From: an alpha proteobacterium BAL199
Lineage (GTDB): Bacteria > Pseudomonadota > Alphaproteobacteria > Thalassobaculales > Thalassobaculaceae
Direction: 5' to 3'
NCBI GenBank assembly: GCA_000171835.1
Contig: ABHC01000008.1
Location: forward strand, 1-64,000
DNA length: 64,000 bases
Under the pieces are notes generated by a model, which saw nothing but the letters and a program-made list of their open reading frames with translations, did no database searches and had not been told where the DNA came from. Made by a program: the position numbers and the translations under genes. The stretch's first letter is position 1. Each line of letters opens with the position of its first letter. Shown piece by piece: positions 35,202-42,754 of this stretch.

Positions 35202-35553
35202 TAAAAGGCTTTGAGTGGCCGCAGTACCATTCGATCTGCAATAGCTCAAAGCAGCTTTGGAACAAATTGATCGACGGCGCAGCGGATATACGGCTGCAAG
35301 ATAACGTCACAGCGAACACAGACAGAGCGGGATATTGTTGGAAAGAAGTGCGCGGCGACTTAGCCGACGTGCTTTTAACCGACTGCTGCCATTTGGATTA
35401 ACGGTAGCTGACATAAGCGCAGTTTAAGACGGGCGATGCCTACAGCTAACAGCGCGATTTTGGTGAATGCGGAAAGTGCATGCAGCAGCATGCGCTGCTA
35501 TTCGCATGCGTATAACAAGCCAAACAGCTAACGAGGAAAAGCTTAGAACATAG

Positions 35554-35583
35554 AATGTAAAAAAATAGCAAAATTCTTACATT
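35554..35583. repeat. Dyad 1 upstream of recombinase B
   Basis: AATGTAAA and CTTACATT, 14-bp centre, matching the site at 28551-28580 in arm sequence and spacing although the centres differ. Confidence 0.55.
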
Positions 35584-35645
35584 CACATGCAACGCATTGA
35601 GATCAATATGTCTTCAAAATTCATCAATTCGGTCGCCCAAAACAT

Positions 35646-35683
35646 ATGTAAGAAAATATAGTCACTGCAAGGTTTTGTTACAT
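35646..35683. repeat. Dyad 2 upstream of recombinase B
   Basis: ATGTAAG and GTTACAT with a 24-bp centre, as at 28643-28680; ends 16 bp before the start codon. Confidence 0.5.
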
Positions 35684-35951
35684 CAAATGGAGCTAAACAG
35701 TGAAGCAAGCAAAGACACTGAATAAGGCCGAACTGAAGCGCGTCGTAGACGTCACAAAGGCGTGCAGTCGCTATCCACAGCGCGATGTGACTATGCTGCT
35801 GCTGACGCACTGGTGCGGCATGCGGGTGGGCGAAGTGGCTGCGCTGCGGATGGGCGATGTGCTGGACGCTAGCTGCGACATACGGTCGGAGATCACGCTA
35901 GTGGTGAAAATCAAACGGGTGAGTCCGTCTGGATCGTAAGCGGTGTTCTGC

Positions 35952-37508
35952 TCACACGTCGGCGTTGGCGCGGTAGGCCCACGGCATGAGGTCGTCGATC
36001 CGGCTCTGCTGATGGCCGGCAACGAGACGTTCGAGGACGTCGGTCAGGTAGGTGTGCGGGTTGAGGTCGTTGAGCTTGCAGGTCTCGACCAAGGAGGCGA
36101 TGACGGCCCAGTGCTCGCCGCCACCGTCGGAACCGGCGAACAGGGCGTTCTTGCGGTTCAGCGCGATCGGGCGGATGGCGCGCTCGACGGTGTTGGTGTC
36201 GAGCTCGATGCGGCCGTCGTCGAGGAAGCGGGAGAGCCCGTCCCAGAGCTTGAGGGTGTAGCGGATCGCCTCGGCGAGGCGGGACTTGCCGGACAGCCGA
36301 CTGAGCTGGGCCTCGAGCCAGGGACGAAGGTCCTCGACCAGCGGCCGCGAGCGGGCCTGGCGCTCGGCGTGGCGGGTCTGTGGATCACTGCCGCGGATCT
36401 CCGCCTCGACGGCGTAGAGGGCGGCGATCCGGCGCAGCGCCTCCTCGGCGACCGGCGCGTGGCCGGCCTCGGCGATCTCGTAGAACTTGCGCCGGGCATG
36501 CGACCAGCAGAACGCCAGGGTCGGGCCGGCCAGGCGCCGGTAGGCGGCATAGCCGTCGACCTGCAGGATGCCCTTGAACCCGTCGAGATGAACTTCGGCG
36601 TGCTCGGCACCTCGTCCCGGAGCGTAGCGATATGCGACCGCCGGCGGATCGGCACCGCCCCAGGGCCGCGGATCGCGCGCCAGCGCCCACAGCCAGCCCT
36701 CCTTGGTCCGGCCGCGCCCAGGATCGAGCACCGGAGCCCGGGTCTCGTCGGCGAACACGACCGCCGAGGCCTTCATGATCTCGATCAGCCGGGCATGGAC
36801 CGGCCGCAGCTCGCGCGCCGCGTGGCCGACCCAGTCGGCCAGCGTCGAGCGGTCGAGGGCGATCCCCTGGCGGGCGTAGATCTGCGCCTGGCGATAGAGC
36901 GGCGTGTGGTCGGCATACTTCGCGACCAGCACATGGGCGACCATGGCCTCGGTCGGCAGCCCGCCGGCGATCAGCCGCTCCGGTGCGGCCGCCTGGACCA
37001 CGCCCTCGGCACAGCCGCGGCAGGCATATTTCGGTCGGCGGGTGACGATCACCCGGAACTGCGCCGGGATGACGTCGAGCCGCTCGCTGACGTCCTCGCC
37101 GATGGCCTGCAGCGCCTCGCCGCAGCACCCACAGGTCCGGCTATCCGGCTCGACCACCACCTCGACCCGCGGCAGATGCCTGGGCAGCGACCCGCGGTTG
37201 GCGCGGCGCCGACGCGCGCGTTCGGTCTTGAGCGCCGGATCGCCGGCGTCGGCCTCGGCACGCTGCTCGCCGAACTCCTGCTCGACGTCCTCCAGCGCCA
37301 AGTCCAATTGCTCGGGGTCGTACTTCTCCGAGCGCCGGCCGAACAGCGCCCGCTTGAACGCCGCCACGATCGCGGACAGCCGCACCACCTCCGCGCCCAA
37401 CTCTGCCCGCAGGCTACGCTCGGTGATCAGCAGCGCCTTCAACGCCGCCGGGTCGTCCGGCAGTTCGCAAGCCTCCAGGACTGCGGTGGCGTCGGTCATG
37501 GCCGCCAT
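35952..37508 (-). CDS. tnpC: IS66 transposase TnpC (element 2)
   Basis: 518 aa. N-terminal leucine-zipper-like helix (LITERSLRAELGAEVVRLSAIV), CGCCGEALQAIGEDVSE zinc-binding motif, DDE domain (VFADETRAPVLDPG, LQVDGYAAYRRL, FCWSHARRKFYEI), and C-terminal ELDTNTVERAIRPIALNRKNALF. Intact. Divergent from the TnpC of element 1, so the two IS66 elements arrived independently. Confidence 0.94.
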   Translation of the reverse strand: MAAMTDATAVLEACELPDDPAALKALLITERSLRAELGAEVVRLSAIVAAFKRALFGRRSEKYDPEQLDLALEDVEQEFGEQRAEADAGDPALKTERARRRRANRGSLPRHLPRVEVVVEPDSRTCGCCGEALQAIGEDVSERLDVIPAQFRVIVTRRPKYACRGCAEGVVQAAAPERLIAGGLPTEAMVAHVLVAKYADHTPLYRQAQIYARQGIALDRSTLADWVGHAARELRPVHARLIEIMKASAVVFADETRAPVLDPGRGRTKEGWLWALARDPRPWGGADPPAVAYRYAPGRGAEHAEVHLDGFKGILQVDGYAAYRRLAGPTLAFCWSHARRKFYEIAEAGHAPVAEEALRRIAALYAVEAEIRGSDPQTRHAERQARSRPLVEDLRPWLEAQLSRLSGKSRLAEAIRYTLKLWDGLSRFLDDGRIELDTNTVERAIRPIALNRKNALFAGSDGGGEHWAVIASLVETCKLNDLNPHTYLTDVLERLVAGHQQSRIDDLMPWAYRANADV

Positions 37509-37571
37509 TGAATCATGCCCTGAGGCACTCGGGGACCTGCGATCAGTCGCCCCGAGTCACTTCGCCGCAGC

Positions 37572-37925
37572 TTATCCGGCCGCCGTCGGCCGCACGGTGC
37601 GCGCTGTGTACACCCGCCGCCAGTCGAGCCCCTCGAACAGCGCCGCCAGCTGCGCCGACGACAGCCGCATCACCCCGTCGCGAACGCCCGGCCAGGCGAA
37701 CTTGCCCTGCTCCAGCCGCTTGGCGATCAGCACAAGGCCGCTGCCGTCCCACACCAGGATCTTCACCCGGTCCGCCCGCTTGGCCCGGAACACCAGCACC
37801 ACCCCGGAGAACGCATCCAGCCGCAGTTCGGCCGCAGCCAGGGCCGCCAGCCCGTCCATCCCCTTGCGGAAGTCCACCGGCCGCGTCGCCACATAGACCC
37901 GCAGCGGCCCGCCCGGCAGGATCAT
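37572..37925 (-). CDS. tnpB: IS66 accessory protein TnpB (element 2)
   Basis: 117 aa. Start ATG overlaps the tnpA stop (ATGA). Contains RVYVATRPVDFRKGMDGLAAL, VLVFRAKRADRVKILVWDGSG and IAKRLEQGKFAWP, typical of IS66 Orf2. Confidence 0.93.
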   Translation of the reverse strand: MILPGGPLRVYVATRPVDFRKGMDGLAALAAAELRLDAFSGVVLVFRAKRADRVKILVWDGSGLVLIAKRLEQGKFAWPGVRDGVMRLSSAQLAALFEGLDWRRVYTARTVRPTAAG

Positions 37926-38356
37926 CGCCCAACCGCCAGAGCCGCCCGCAGCGCCGACACCAGTGCCGCCGCCCGGTCTGCCGCCACGCCCGACCCCAGC
38001 CGCAACCGCAAATCGCCAAGCTCGATCACGATGTCCGCGGATCCTACCGCCGCTGCCCCTGCCCAATTGCCGGCGACAGCGTCCGCGACCACCTCGGCGA
38101 ACAACGGCACGGCATCCCTCGCCACACCATTGCGTCGCGCCAGCCGGCGCCAGGCAAACAGCTGCTGCGGCAACAGACCATGACGCCGAGCCACCCCGCA
38201 CACCGTCTCCCCGGGACGGCAGCTCTCCGCGACGATCAGCGCCTTCACCTCGTCAGGCCAGCGCCGCCGACGGCCGCTGCCGGTGAACACCTCGAAGCGC
38301 TGCACCGGCTCCGACATAGCAATAAGCTCAGGCTTCGACATGGATCTTGCCTCCAT
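37922..38356 (-). CDS. tnpA: IS66 accessory protein TnpA (element 2)
   Basis: 144 aa. DNA-binding HTH_Tnp_1-type region (GRRRRWPDEVKALIVAES, then VARRHGLLPQQLFAWRRLA). The true start may be an internal Met. Overlaps tnpB by 4 bp. Confidence 0.9.
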   Translation of the reverse strand: MEARSMSKPELIAMSEPVQRFEVFTGSGRRRRWPDEVKALIVAESCRPGETVCGVARRHGLLPQQLFAWRRLARRNGVARDAVPLFAEVVADAVAGNWAGAAAVGSADIVIELGDLRLRLGSGVAADRAAALVSALRAALAVGR

Positions 38357-38759
38357 GTCGGCAGACTCCGCCGGATCAGCGATCAGCGGTAGGTGGGGTC
38401 AGAACGCCGCTTACTCTGGATCGGCAGATTTCCGCCATGCGTTTGCTGATGCACGGGTTTCATCTGTCTGATTCCCACCACTAGCAGCGGAGCAGACGAA
38501 AGGCAGTGCTGCCCGCGTCGTGTTCGTGCCTGAACGCATGCGCAAGCAGCTTGCAGGCTACCTACAAAGCGCAGAGAAGCCCGTACAGGGCCCTTTCCTG
38601 TTCTCAACGCAAAAAGGCCAACGCTTCAGCGCAAACAGCGCTACGCAGCATTTACAGCGCTTGTACGAGCGGGCTGGCATAGCGGGCGCTACGTCGCACA
38701 GTGGGCGACGGACGTTCATAACGGAGCTTGCTGCAAAGGGCGTTGGCGTGCGGGTGCTA

Positions 38760-38853
38760 GTGGTGAAAATCAAACGGGTGAGTCCGTCTGGATCGGCAGA
38801 TTTCCGCCATGCGTTTGCTGATGCACGGGTTTCATCTGTCTGATTCCCACCAC
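38760..38853 (+). mobile_element. 94-bp CTAG-targeting MITE, copy 4
   Basis: Complete, flanked by TA at 38758-38759 and 38854-38855. It interrupts recombinase B between Leu159 and Ala160, five codons before the catalytic His165. Confidence 0.94.
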
Positions 38854-38944
38854 TAGCAGCGCTGGCTGGTCATCGCAGCATCCAAACGACGCAGCGATAC
38901 ATTGACGTGAACGATGAGATGATGCGCAACGCGGTTGAACTGCT

Positions 38945-40447
38945 TTAGTCGCTAAGCGCTATGTCGAGTATCTTGTCTAACACATCCTTGTCGATCTCAC
39001 CGCGTTCATAGCGGGCCAGTGCCTTCTGCGCCATCGCGTTGACAGTCGTGTCAATTGTCGCAGTCTCAACCTTCTTGCGCTTGCGTGGCGTGGATTTGGT
39101 GATCTGCTTGCGGCGCGTCTTCGTCATCACGTGGCTGTAGTGGCGTTCGATCTGTGCGACCTTGCAGCCCATGTTAAGAGACAGGTCATAAACGCTCACA
39201 TCGCCTAGTTCCAAACGGAACGTCGCGTATGTGTGCCGCAAGCTGTAAAGCGTCCGCTTCTGCCCATCCCTATCGTACAGCAAGCCGTCTTCGCGCTTTT
39301 GGTATGGCACCTTTTGCAGGAACTGCTGGAAGCCCCTATTTAAGTCCGTAAATGGCTTTGACGCTTCCGCTTCCTTTTCGATCTGTCCAAGCCATACGTA
39401 GTCCGTATCCTCGCTAAATGGTGTTCGTGTCCGCCATTCTTTAAGATGGCGATTGGCTGCCGGCTGGGTTTGCACATAGCGGACTTCATCCTTCTTCGTT
39501 TCTTTGCTCACACGGACTTCCGCTATCTGCTCTGTACCGTCTTCCGTCTCTATCTCCACATCAAATGTGATGTCATGCCAACGCATTTCACGCGCTTCGC
39601 CAACACGCAGACCACTGTTCGCAAGGAACAGCACGAAATAGTACATCTGCACTCGTTGTAGCTTGTGCCACTCATTAAGACTGTCGCTTTTGAAGACGCC
39701 TGTGCAGTCTCTGTAGCTGCGCAAGTAGGTCGTCAGTGCCTTATATTCAGCCGCATCAAAGCCGGGTCGCTTGCCCACGCTAGCGCTGCGTTTAGGCGCT
39801 TTCATTGTGAATAGCTGCTGCATCCGCCCGCGCTCAAACGCATCGTAAAAGATTTGGTTTAGCGCGCTCTGCTCCATCTGCAGTGTCTTGTCGGCAGGTT
39901 GCGCGCGTGCGTTATGGGTGGATTTCGTTTTCGCGTCGCGTCGCTTTGGATTGTACTCAGCCAGCTTCGCACCAGGTCCGCTGACCCAGTAGTTCATGCG
40001 CCAAGCCCAATAGTCTGCCGCTACAGTAGGGGTTATGTTGTTCAGCAGCAGGCTTTTGCCGTCCTTGTCCCTAAAGTACGCTTTGAAATAGCGCGTGGCA
40101 TATTTTTGGTGCCAGTACTCGCGCTCTTTCTTCCACTTGCTCAGCTCTTTTTGCCGCTTAAACCAGTCGTCCCAATGCTGCTCAAACGTGTAGGCGTCCA
40201 AGCTATGACCGAGCTTCTGCGCCTGCTGTAAGCGGAGGAACTCCGCCTTAGCGTACTCGTAAGCGTCTTCGTAGTTTGTGATCCTCGTGCTGCGATCTAT
40301 CGGCTTCTTATGGCCGTTAATGCGCAGTTTCATGTACCAGTTTGCGGGCCGATGCGATTTAGCATTCTGCACAGCGACCGACAGGTTGCGCTGATACAGG
40401 ATCAAGTCACCGCCGTAATGGACCTTCTTGTTCTCGTAGTAGGCCAT
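38945..40447 (-). CDS. Long tyrosine recombinase B
   Basis: 500 aa, apparently intact. N-terminal arm-binding region (1-80), SAM-like core-binding domain (about 90-215) and catalytic domain from about 225. Catalytic residues: Arg281 (SGLRVGEAREM), a Lys around 315-321, Arg404-His405 (YSLRHTYATF) and nucleophile Tyr437 (IERHYSHVM). A basic C-terminal tail follows (KSTPRKRKKVE). It faces short recombinase B with overlapping stops. The IS630 copy 3 sits 4 bp before its start codon, so its native promoter is gone. Confidence 0.9.
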   Translation of the reverse strand: MAYYENKKVHYGGDLILYQRNLSVAVQNAKSHRPANWYMKLRINGHKKPIDRSTRITNYEDAYEYAKAEFLRLQQAQKLGHSLDAYTFEQHWDDWFKRQKELSKWKKEREYWHQKYATRYFKAYFRDKDGKSLLLNNITPTVAADYWAWRMNYWVSGPGAKLAEYNPKRRDAKTKSTHNARAQPADKTLQMEQSALNQIFYDAFERGRMQQLFTMKAPKRSASVGKRPGFDAAEYKALTTYLRSYRDCTGVFKSDSLNEWHKLQRVQMYYFVLFLANSGLRVGEAREMRWHDITFDVEIETEDGTEQIAEVRVSKETKKDEVRYVQTQPAANRHLKEWRTRTPFSEDTDYVWLGQIEKEAEASKPFTDLNRGFQQFLQKVPYQKREDGLLYDRDGQKRTLYSLRHTYATFRLELGDVSVYDLSLNMGCKVAQIERHYSHVMTKTRRKQITKSTPRKRKKVETATIDTTVNAMAQKALARYERGEIDKDVLDKILDIALSD

Positions 40448-40453
40448 AACCTA

Positions 40454-41602
40454 GTGGATAAAATCCGACATTAGAATCCCGCTCAGGATTCCCGCGGGTT
40501 CGGTGGCGTGCGAGTCTGGGGCATGCGCACCGGGATCAGCTTCACCGTCAGTACCGCCGATCGCGCCCGCCTGGAGGCGATCGTGGCGGACCGCAACAGC
40601 CCGCAAAAGCACGTCTGGCGCTGCCGGATCGTGCTGCTCACCGCCGCGGGCCTGGGCACCAACGCGATCATGCGCGAGGCCGGGGTCGCCAAGACGGCGG
40701 TCTGGCGCTGGCAGGAGCGCTTCGCCGCCGAAGGCGTGGACGGGCTGCTGCGGGACAAGACGCGCCCGTCGCGGATCCCGCCGCTGGACCCCTCGGTGGC
40801 CGAGCGCGTCGTCGCCCTGACCCTGACCGATCCGCCCGGCGAGACGACCCACTGGACCGCCGCAACGATGGCGGCACAGACCGGCATCTCGGTTAGTTCG
40901 GTGCAGCGGATCTGGCGTGCTCACGGTTTGGCCCCGCATCGGATCCGGCAGTTCAAGCTCTCGAACGACCCGGAGTTCGTGACCAAGCTGCGCGACGTGG
41001 TCGGGCTCTATGTCGACCCGCCGGCCCACGCCATCGTGCTCAGCGTCGACGAGAAGAGCCAGATCCAGGCGCTCGACCGCACCCAGCCCGGCCTGCCGCT
41101 GAAGAAGGGCCGCGCCGGCACCATGACCCACGACTACAAGCGCCATGGCACCACCACCTTGTTCGCTGCCCTCAACGTGCTCGACGGCACCGTCATCGGC
41201 CGCAACATGCAGCGTCACCGCCACCAGGAGTTCATCCGCTTCCTCAACCACATCGAGGCCCAGGTTCCGGCCGGCAAGGTGATCCACGCCGTCCTCGACA
41301 ACTACGCCGCCCACAAGCACCCCAAGGTCCGCGCCTGGCTGCACCGCCATCCCCGCTGGACCTTCCACTTCGTGCCGACCTCATGTTCCTGGCTCAACGC
41401 CGTCGAAGGCTTCTTCGCCAGGCTCGCCAAGCGCCGCCTCAAGCGCGGCGTCTTCCGCTCTGTCGCCGACCTCCAGGCCGCCATCAACCGCTTCCTCGAC
41501 GAGCACAACGCCTCAGATCCGAAGCCCTTCAACTGGACAGCCGATCCCGACAAAATCATCGCCGCCGTCAGGCGTGGGCACCAAGTGTTGGATTCTATCC
41601 AC
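40454..41602 (+). mobile_element. IS630-family element, copy 3, complete
   Basis: 1149 bp, ends GTGGATAAAATCC and GGATTCTATCCAC, flanked by TA (40452-40453, 41603-41604) in CTAG. It lies between the start of long recombinase B and the stop of the nuclease gene, in the opposite orientation to copies 1 and 2. This gives inverted repeats of over 1 kb about 13 kb apart. Confidence 0.95.
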
Positions 41603-41605
41603 TAG
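40508..41605 (+). CDS. IS630-family transposase (copy 3)
   Basis: 365 aa, one residue different from copy 2 (Val26 here, Ala in copy 2). Catalytic Asp181, Asp264 and Glu300 intact. As in copy 2, the TAG stop is formed outside the element by the duplicated TA and the target G. Confidence 0.94.
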   Translation: MRVWGMRTGISFTVSTADRARLEAIVADRNSPQKHVWRCRIVLLTAAGLGTNAIMREAGVAKTAVWRWQERFAAEGVDGLLRDKTRPSRIPPLDPSVAERVVALTLTDPPGETTHWTAATMAAQTGISVSSVQRIWRAHGLAPHRIRQFKLSNDPEFVTKLRDVVGLYVDPPAHAIVLSVDEKSQIQALDRTQPGLPLKKGRAGTMTHDYKRHGTTTLFAALNVLDGTVIGRNMQRHRHQEFIRFLNHIEAQVPAGKVIHAVLDNYAAHKHPKVRAWLHRHPRWTFHFVPTSCSWLNAVEGFFARLAKRRLKRGVFRSVADLQAAINRFLDEHNASDPKPFNWTADPDKIIAAVRRGHQVLDSIH

Positions 41606-42102
41606 CTCATTGCTACATCTATCATCTGCCAGTTGTTTAGGTACGGCTGCAGATCGTCTTCGCTTACAGCGCAATGCGTTGTCGAATGATTGCGCGGTCG
41701 TCTGCCTGCATGCTTTAGCAAGAAGCTTTGATAATTCTGACTGATGATTTCTGCTAGATTCTGCTCATTCAAAATATAGAAATGGTCGCGTCCAATCTGT
41801 TCAGCAACCTGCACAAAAACATAAATCAGTTCGGTTCTATGCTCTTTGCTGAACCCCATTACAGACTGATACTCGCCATCAAACTCGATACTGAGATAGT
41901 TCCGCGCATCGAAGCTGACACTGCCACTACGCCATGCCTTAACTTGTAAAGCGAGCGACTTGCCTCCTTTGTATGCCAGTATGTCTATGTCTGGCACATT
42001 GCCCGCAAATGCAGTCGCTACAACGCCCCTGCGTCCCAATTCAGCTACAACAAGGCTTTCACCTATTTGGCCGGCAAGCTGATTGCTGTAGTTTTTGGGC
42101 AT
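41602..42102 (-). CDS. PD-(D/E)XK nuclease-like protein
   Basis: 166 aa from the ATG at 42102 (a TTG four codons upstream is an alternative). The pattern GQIGESLVVAELGRRGVVATA, PDIDILAYKGGKSLALQVKAW is the core of PD-(D/E)XK nucleases: Glu of the first helix, Asp in PDID, and Gln-Val-Lys in place of E-x-K, as in PF11645-like and Holliday-junction-resolvase-like proteins. The IS630 copy 3 inserted exactly at its stop codon (AGC-TAG), leaving the protein complete. A role in defence or in element DNA processing is possible but not shown. Confidence 0.65.
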   Translation of the reverse strand: MPKNYSNQLAGQIGESLVVAELGRRGVVATAFAGNVPDIDILAYKGGKSLALQVKAWRSGSVSFDARNYLSIEFDGEYQSVMGFSKEHRTELIYVFVQVAEQIGRDHFYILNEQNLAEIISQNYQSFLLKHAGRRPRNHSTTHCAVSEDDLQPYLNNWQMIDVAMS

Positions 42103-42200
42103 TCGTTCTCTCAAGCAGGTTAAAACGCTGCGGATATGCTATTTCCGCTAACCTGTAACGTCAACGGCGCTGGCATTCTGCTACAGAACTGCTAGGCATG

Positions 42201-42231
42201 AAAAAAGGGCCTGCATCGCTGCAGACCCTTT
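42201..42231 (-). terminator. Terminator of rplM-rpsI operon
   Basis: On the minus strand, AAAGGGTCTGCA, GCGA loop, TGCAGGCCCTTT, then TTTC. It lies 29 bp after the rpsI stop and marks the right limit of native chromosome beside the island. Confidence 0.85.
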
Positions 42232-42259
42232 AATTTCAATGCTGTAAGCTCTTTCGAAC

Positions 42260-42751
42260 TTAGCGCTTGGAGAACTGGAAGCTCCGACGCGCCTTGGCCC
42301 GACCGTACTTTTTGCGCTCGACCACGCGCGAGTCACGGGTCAGGAATCCGCCCTTCTTGAGGACGCCGCGCAACTCCGGCTCGAACAGGATCAATGCCTT
42401 GCTGATGCCGTGACGCACGGCACCGGCCTGGCCCGACAGACCACCGCCCTTCACCGTGCAGACGACATCGAACTGCGTGTCGCGGTCCGCCGCATTGAAC
42501 GGCTGGCCGATCATCATCCGCAGCACTGGACGGGCGAAGTACGTCGCCTGGTCCCGGCCGTTGACCGTGATCTTGCCCTGGCCGCGCTTGATCCAAACAC
42601 GGGCAATCGCGTTCTTACGCTTGCCAGTGGCATAGGACCGGCCCTGCGCATCGATCTGCGGCTCTGGCTTGGTCTCCACGACGCTCTCGGACTTGAGGTC
42701 GGCGAGCTTGCCGAGGCCCTGCGGCTCGGCGCTATCGGTATCGATCGACAT
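42260..42751 (-). CDS. rpsI: 30S ribosomal protein uS9
   Basis: 163 aa: an alphaproteobacterial N-terminal extension of about 35 residues, then the conserved body [51 protein letters not shown], and the C-terminal tail [18 protein letters not shown] that reaches the P-site tRNA. Immediately downstream of rplM (3 bp gap). Confidence 0.97.
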   Translation of the reverse strand: MSIDTDSAEPQGLGKLADLKSESVVETKPEPQIDAQGRSYATGKRKNAIARVWIKRGQGKITVNGRDQATYFARPVLRMMIGQPFNAADRDTQFDVVCTVKGGGLSGQAGAVRHGISKALILFEPELRGVLKKGGFLTRDSRVVERKKYGRAKARRSFQFSKR

Positions 42752-42754
42752 CGC

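Larger units (their letters stand above)
33967..35401 (+). pseudogene. HUH-type replication/relaxase-like gene, interrupted by MITE and IS5
   Basis: Taking out MITE copy 2 and the IS5 element (with one TA and one TAA) restores a single frame of about 130 codons ending at the TAA at 35401. The protein reads VTFEDATRHGRRFFNALDRA, RLRRLAFIERG, then ANTHIHFFIKGFEW, in which His-Ile-His is the HUH metal motif of rolling-circle initiators, followed by GYCWKEVRGDLADVLLTD. Arrangement resembles inovirus/plasmid Rep-like proteins. The N-terminus is cut off by IS66 element 1. Family call is inferred from motif and neighbours. Confidence 0.6.
35402..35699. other. Non-coding region upstream of short recombinase B
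   Basis: No gene seen. It has three GCATGC palindromes (35478-35514) that could fold into hairpins, and the two dyads at 35554-35583 and 35646-35683 that match those before recombinase A. Following a Rep-like gene, it is where an origin or attachment site might be expected. Confidence 0.55.
35936..38414 (-). mobile_element. IS66-family element 2, complete
   Basis: 2479 bp. Termini GTAAGCGGTGTTCTG (left) and, reversed, GTAAGCGGCGTTCTG (right). An exact 8-bp duplication TCTGGATC is at 35928-35935 and 38415-38422, both inside MITE copy 3. Encodes tnpA, tnpB and tnpC. Confidence 0.96.
35901..38481 (+). mobile_element. 94-bp CTAG-targeting MITE, copy 3, split by IS66
   Basis: The left 35 bp (35901-35935) and right 67 bp (38415-38481) join to the same 94-bp sequence once the IS66 and one copy of its 8-bp duplication are removed. 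Flanking TA at 35899-35900 and 38482-38483. Confidence 0.92.
35700..38948 (+). pseudogene. Short tyrosine recombinase B, interrupted by two MITEs and an IS66
   Basis: GTG start with GGAG upstream. Removing MITE 3 (with the IS66 inside it) and MITE 4 restores a 189-aa protein nearly identical to recombinase A, with all catalytic residues (Arg in GMRVGE, HSGRR, GHRS, QRYIDV). MITE 3 lies at the same CTAG as the MITE in recombinase A; MITE 4 lies at VRVL-AALAG, where copy A is uninterrupted. Both MITEs bring in-frame stops. The TAG overlaps the stop of the facing long recombinase. Confidence 0.9.

Noticed and set aside
40451-41368. Open frame antisense to the IS630 transposase, repeated in every copy
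   Set aside because: It recurs only because the IS recurs. No ribosome site or protein-like pattern.
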